Positions 33,173 to 36,295 of a stretch of DNA of 36,295 bases are shown here, piece after piece (the stretch's first letter is position 1; the number at the start of each line of letters is the position of its first letter). This DNA is from Caldilineaceae bacterium. GTDB taxonomy: Bacteria; Chloroflexota; Anaerolineae; Caldilineales; Caldilineaceae. The stretch is taken from the NCBI GenBank assembly GCA_018003515.1, contig JAGNDO010000028.1, positions 26,834 to 63,128 of the forward strand, given 5' to 3'. A program made the position numbers and the translations under genes. The notes below the pieces were generated by a model. That model made no database searches. It saw only the letters and a program-made list of their open reading frames with translations, and was not told where the DNA came from.

Positions 33173-36100
33173 CTAATCGCCAATCTCATATCGGGCCTTC
33201 TCCGCCGCCGTGAAGACCGGCGGATTGCGCTGCACCCTTTTCAAAGCTACATCCAACAGCGCATCCGGCATCAACCAGACTTTGGCGGTCTGGTCGAAAC
33301 TGCCGGTGATGATGCGCTGACCATCGGGGCTGAAGGCGGCGGATAACACCCAACCGGTGTGACCGGCGAGGGTGAAGAGTTCTTCTCCTGTGGCGGCATT
33401 CCAGACTTTTGCGGTCTGGTCTAAACTGGCGGTCACGATGAACTGTCCATCGGGGCTGAAGGCGACAGCCCTGACTCCCCCGGTGTGGCCAGCGAGAGTG
33501 AGGAGTTCTTCTCCTGTGGCGGCATTCCAGACTCTGGCGGTGCCGTCGTTGCCATCGGTGACGACGCGCTGGCCATCAGGGCTGAAGGCGGCAGACCTCT
33601 CTACGACGAAGTGGCCGCCGAGGGTGAGGAGTTCGTCTCCCGTGGTGGCATTCCAGACTCTGGCGGTGCCGTCGGCACTGGCGGTGACGATACGCTGACT
33701 ATCGGGACTGAAGGCGGCGGACCAGACGTACCCGAAGTGGCCGACGAGGGTGAGAAGTTCTTCTCCTGTGGTGGCATTCCAGACTTGGGCAGTCCTATTG
33801 TTGGCATTAGTGGTGACAATGCGTTGGCCATCGGGGCTGAAGGCGGCAGAATTGACAGACCCAGCGTGGCCGGGGAGGGTGAGGAGTTCAGTGCCGTTGG
33901 TGGCATCCCAGACTTTGGCGGTGCCGTCGTAGCTAGCGGTGACGATGCGCAGGCTATCGGGACTGAATGCGGCGGAGTTGACCCAATCCGTGTGGCCAGC
34001 GAGGATGAGGAGTTCTTCTCCGGTAGCGGCATTCCAGACTTTTGCGGTTCCGTCGTAACTGGCGGTGACGATACGTTGATCATCGGGGCTGAATGCGGCT
34101 GAATTGACGTCTAGGGTGTGGCCGGCGAGGGTGAGGAGTTTTACGCCGGTGGCGGCATTCCAGACTCTGGCGGTGTAGTCGGCACTGGTGGTGACGATGC
34201 GCTGACCATCGGGACTGAAGGCGGCAGAATAGAGGTACCCGGGATGGCTGGCGAAGGTGATGAGTTCTTCTCCAGTGGCGGCATTCCAGATTTTGACAGC
34301 GCCGTCGAAGCTGGCGGTGACGATGCGCTGACCATCGGGACTGAAGGCGGCAGACACGACATGTCCGACGTGGCCGGCGAGAGAGAGAAGTTCTTCCCCG
34401 GTGGTGGCACTCCAGACTTTGGCAGTATGGTCGCCATTGGTAGTGATGATGCGTCGGCCATCGGGGCTGAAGGCAGCATCCCCCACACCCCCCGTGTGGC
34501 CGGCGAAGGTGAGGAGTGCTTCTCCAGTAGCGACACTCCAGACCTTTGCGGTACTGTCGCCATCATTGGTAGTGACGACATGCTGGCCATCGGGGCTGAA
34601 TGCGGCGGACCAAACAGTCCCGTTGTGGCCGGCGAGGGAGAGGAGTTCTTCTCCAGTGGCGGCATTCCATACTTTGGCGGTCTGGTCATCACTGGCGGTG
34701 ACGATGCGCTGGCCATCGGGGCTGAATGCGGCAGACCGAATGATCCCGGTGTGGCCGGCAAGGGTGAGTAGTTCTTCTCCGGTGGCGGTGTTCCAGATTT
34801 TGGCGGTTTGGTCATCACTGGCGGTGACGATGCGCTGACCATCGGGGCTGAAGGCGGCAGAAAAGACGTACCCGGTGTGGCCGATGAGGGTGCTCAGTTC
34901 GGCCCCGGTGGCGGCATTCCAGACCTGGGCGGTCCGGTCGGCACTGGTGGTAACGATACGCTGACCATCGGGGCTGAAGGCGGCGGAAAAGATCCAACTT
35001 GTGTGGCCGGCGAGGGTGAGGACTTCGGCACCGGTGGCAGCATTCCAGACCTCGGCGATGTGGTCGCTATTCGCGGTGACGATATGCTGACCATCAAGGC
35101 TGAAGGCAGCGGAATTGACTGAACCCCTGTGGCTGGCGAGAACAAGGAGTTCTTCTCCGGTGGTGGCATTCCAGACTTCGGCGGCAGTATAGGAATTGGC
35201 GGTGACGATGCGCTGGCCATCCGGGCTGAAGGCGGCGGACAGAATGGGTCCGGTGTGGCCGGCCATAATCCCCGTGCCGCTGGCAAAGGTGAGCAGTTCT
35301 TCTCCGGTGGCGGTGTTCCAGATTTTGGCGGTCTGGTCGGCACTGGCGGTGACGATGCGTTGACCATCGGGGCTGAAGCCGGCGGCGTTGACGGACGAGG
35401 TGTGGCCGGCGAGGGTGAGGAGTTCGTCGCCGGTGGCGGCATTCCATACTTTGGCAGTCCAGTCGCCACTGGCGGTGACGATGCGCTGACCGTCGGGGCT
35501 GAAGGCGGCAGACCTGACCCCGAAGGTGTGGCCGCCGAGGGTAAGGAGTTCTTCTCCGGTGGCGGCATTCCAGATTTTTGCGGTATTGTCGTCACTGGCG
35601 GTGACGATACGCTGGCCATCGGGGCTGAAGGCGGCAGACCAGACGTACCCTGCATGGCCGACGAGGGTGAGAAGTTCGTCGCCTGTGCTGGCATTCCAAA
35701 TTTTGACGGTATTGTCGGCACTGGCGGTGACGATGCGCTGGCCATCGGGGCTGAAGGCGGCAGAGTTGACGGACTCGGTGTGGCCGCCGAGGGTGAGGAG
35801 TTCGTCTCCCGTGGCGGCATTCCAGATTTTTGCGGTATTGTCGTCGCTGGCGGTGACGATACGCTGGCCATCGGGGCTGAAGGCGGCAGAGTTGACGGAC
35901 TCGGTGTGGTGGCTGCGGGGTAGGTCCATCAGCCAGGGCGAAGACTCACGCACTGTTTTGTTTAGGGCGAACATAGCAGCGTCAGTGACATAGCCGTCAT
36001 CTCGCCAGGTGGTCAGCACACTTTCCCGGGCTAGGAGCAAGGCCAGGGCCTTAGACCCATTGGCGTCCAGGTCCAGTTCGGCCAGGGCTTGTCCCGCCAA

Positions 36101-36229
36101 TTCGCCGGATCGGGCGGCCTTGCGCGCTGCTTCGGCCAGTTGGCGCTGTTCTTCAGCAATAGCCTTTTGGGCATGGTTCAGCGGGATAGTTGAGCACGTT
36201 AACAATTGAATGAGGAGGGAAAGCAGCAC
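33173..36229 (-). CDS. WD40 repeat protein with 21 repeats, probably 5'-truncated
   Basis: 1018 residues. Residues ~105-985 are 21 WD40 repeats of about 42 residues (core pattern SAAFSPDGQRIVTAS...TAKVWNAATGEELLTLAGH), which would fold as three 7-bladed beta-propellers. The DNA repeats every 126 bp with high similarity. The N-terminal part (EEQRQLAEAARKAARSG...) is the helical linker found after the NTPase of STAND-WD40 proteins, but here it is preceded only by about 20 residues (LLSLLIQLLTCSTIPLN) with a GTG start and no NTPase. The in-frame stop just upstream and the change of sequence suggest the N-terminus was lost. Role: ligand sensor or scaffold, unknown. Confidence 0.85.
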   Translation of the reverse strand: MLLSLLIQLLTCSTIPLNHAQKAIAEEQRQLAEAARKAARSGELAGQALAELDLDANGSKALALLLARESVLTTWRDDGYVTDAAMFALNKTVRESSPWLMDLPRSHHTESVNSAAFSPDGQRIVTASDDNTAKIWNAATGDELLTLGGHTESVNSAAFSPDGQRIVTASADNTVKIWNASTGDELLTLVGHAGYVWSAAFSPDGQRIVTASDDNTAKIWNAATGEELLTLGGHTFGVRSAAFSPDGQRIVTASGDWTAKVWNAATGDELLTLAGHTSSVNAAGFSPDGQRIVTASADQTAKIWNTATGEELLTFASGTGIMAGHTGPILSAAFSPDGQRIVTANSYTAAEVWNATTGEELLVLASHRGSVNSAAFSLDGQHIVTANSDHIAEVWNAATGAEVLTLAGHTSWIFSAAFSPDGQRIVTTSADRTAQVWNAATGAELSTLIGHTGYVFSAAFSPDGQRIVTASDDQTAKIWNTATGEELLTLAGHTGIIRSAAFSPDGQRIVTASDDQTAKVWNAATGEELLSLAGHNGTVWSAAFSPDGQHVVTTNDGDSTAKVWSVATGEALLTFAGHTGGVGDAAFSPDGRRIITTNGDHTAKVWSATTGEELLSLAGHVGHVVSAAFSPDGQRIVTASFDGAVKIWNAATGEELITFASHPGYLYSAAFSPDGQRIVTTSADYTARVWNAATGVKLLTLAGHTLDVNSAAFSPDDQRIVTASYDGTAKVWNAATGEELLILAGHTDWVNSAAFSPDSLRIVTASYDGTAKVWDATNGTELLTLPGHAGSVNSAAFSPDGQRIVTTNANNRTAQVWNATTGEELLTLVGHFGYVWSAAFSPDSQRIVTASADGTARVWNATTGDELLTLGGHFVVERSAAFSPDGQRVVTDGNDGTARVWNAATGEELLTLAGHTGGVRAVAFSPDGQFIVTASLDQTAKVWNAATGEELFTLAGHTGWVLSAAFSPDGQRIITGSFDQTAKVWLMPDALLDVALKRVQRNPPVFTAAEKARYEIGD

Positions 36230-36295
36230 TTCGTGTAAAGTTCCGGTGTTGGGTCAAAACATCGGGATCATACAAGGAGGCTACTTTCCCATGAC
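36230..36295 (+). other. Leader and start of a plus-strand gene at the window edge
   Basis: AAGGAGG at 36274-36280 precedes an ATG at 36291 by 10 nt, so a gene very likely starts here and runs out of the window. The text before it (TGTAAAGTTCCGGTGTTGGG) is unlike the neighbouring gene and could be the left end of an insertion sequence that removed the WD40 N-terminus; only the DNA beyond the edge can tell. Confidence 0.45.

Noticed and set aside
33173..36229. Regular 126-bp repeat that could look like a CRISPR or satellite array
   Set aside because: The reading frame is open throughout and each unit encodes one WD40 blade; spacers do not vary as in CRISPR.

Overview
The window reads as a chromosomal piece of a high-GC filament-type Chloroflexota (Anaerolineae/Caldilineae-like), probably from a metagenome bin. 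The clues are the mix of CHAT-protease, STAND/TPR and WD40 giants, a peptide importer with an N-succinylamino-acid racemase, a secreted protein ending in an SIYLPNLQR tail of the kind common in that phylum, and many short foldback repeats between genes. This placement is inference; no rRNA or tRNA is present to test it.

Region 1 (1-7.4 kb) is a minus-strand housekeeping run, transcribed maf, rsgA, pcrA, an AI-2E family transporter, manA, then a nitroreductase cut by the window edge. Region 2 (7.5-14.5 kb) holds a CHAT-NTPase-TPR protein whose stop codon touches the start of a secreted double P-domain protein, then an MFS carrier overlapping an HD phosphohydrolase.

Region 3 (14.6-25.6 kb) looks like a peptide and D-amino-acid scavenging locus: an M20 desuccinylase/carboxypeptidase-like enzyme, an N-succinylamino-acid racemase, a dipeptide-type ABC importer (binding protein and two permeases, no ATPase), a GNAT protein resembling COG3375, and an M14 carboxypeptidase. 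The racemase and importer are divergent and share one overlapping promoter region with a palindrome at its centre.

Region 4 (25.7-28.8 kb) has small genes (an unknown protein, two membrane proteins, two DUF433 antitoxin-like proteins) and mnmA. Region 5 (29-36.3 kb) is accessory: a SIR2-like/CHAT fusion, a 223-bp MITE with perfect 22-bp ends and an 8-bp target duplication, a block of five small toxin-antitoxin-like genes, a 3' remnant of a second CHAT gene, a 21-repeat WD40 protein with an abrupt N-terminus, and the first codons of another gene at the edge.

The most unusual material is (a) the SIR2-CHAT gene and its remnant paralogue, which differ only at synonymous sites over 189 bp; (b) the MITE, which has landed in a dispersed 18-bp repeat that follows both CHAT copies; and (c) many foldback elements made of 7-8 nt tandem units with their inverted complement nearby.
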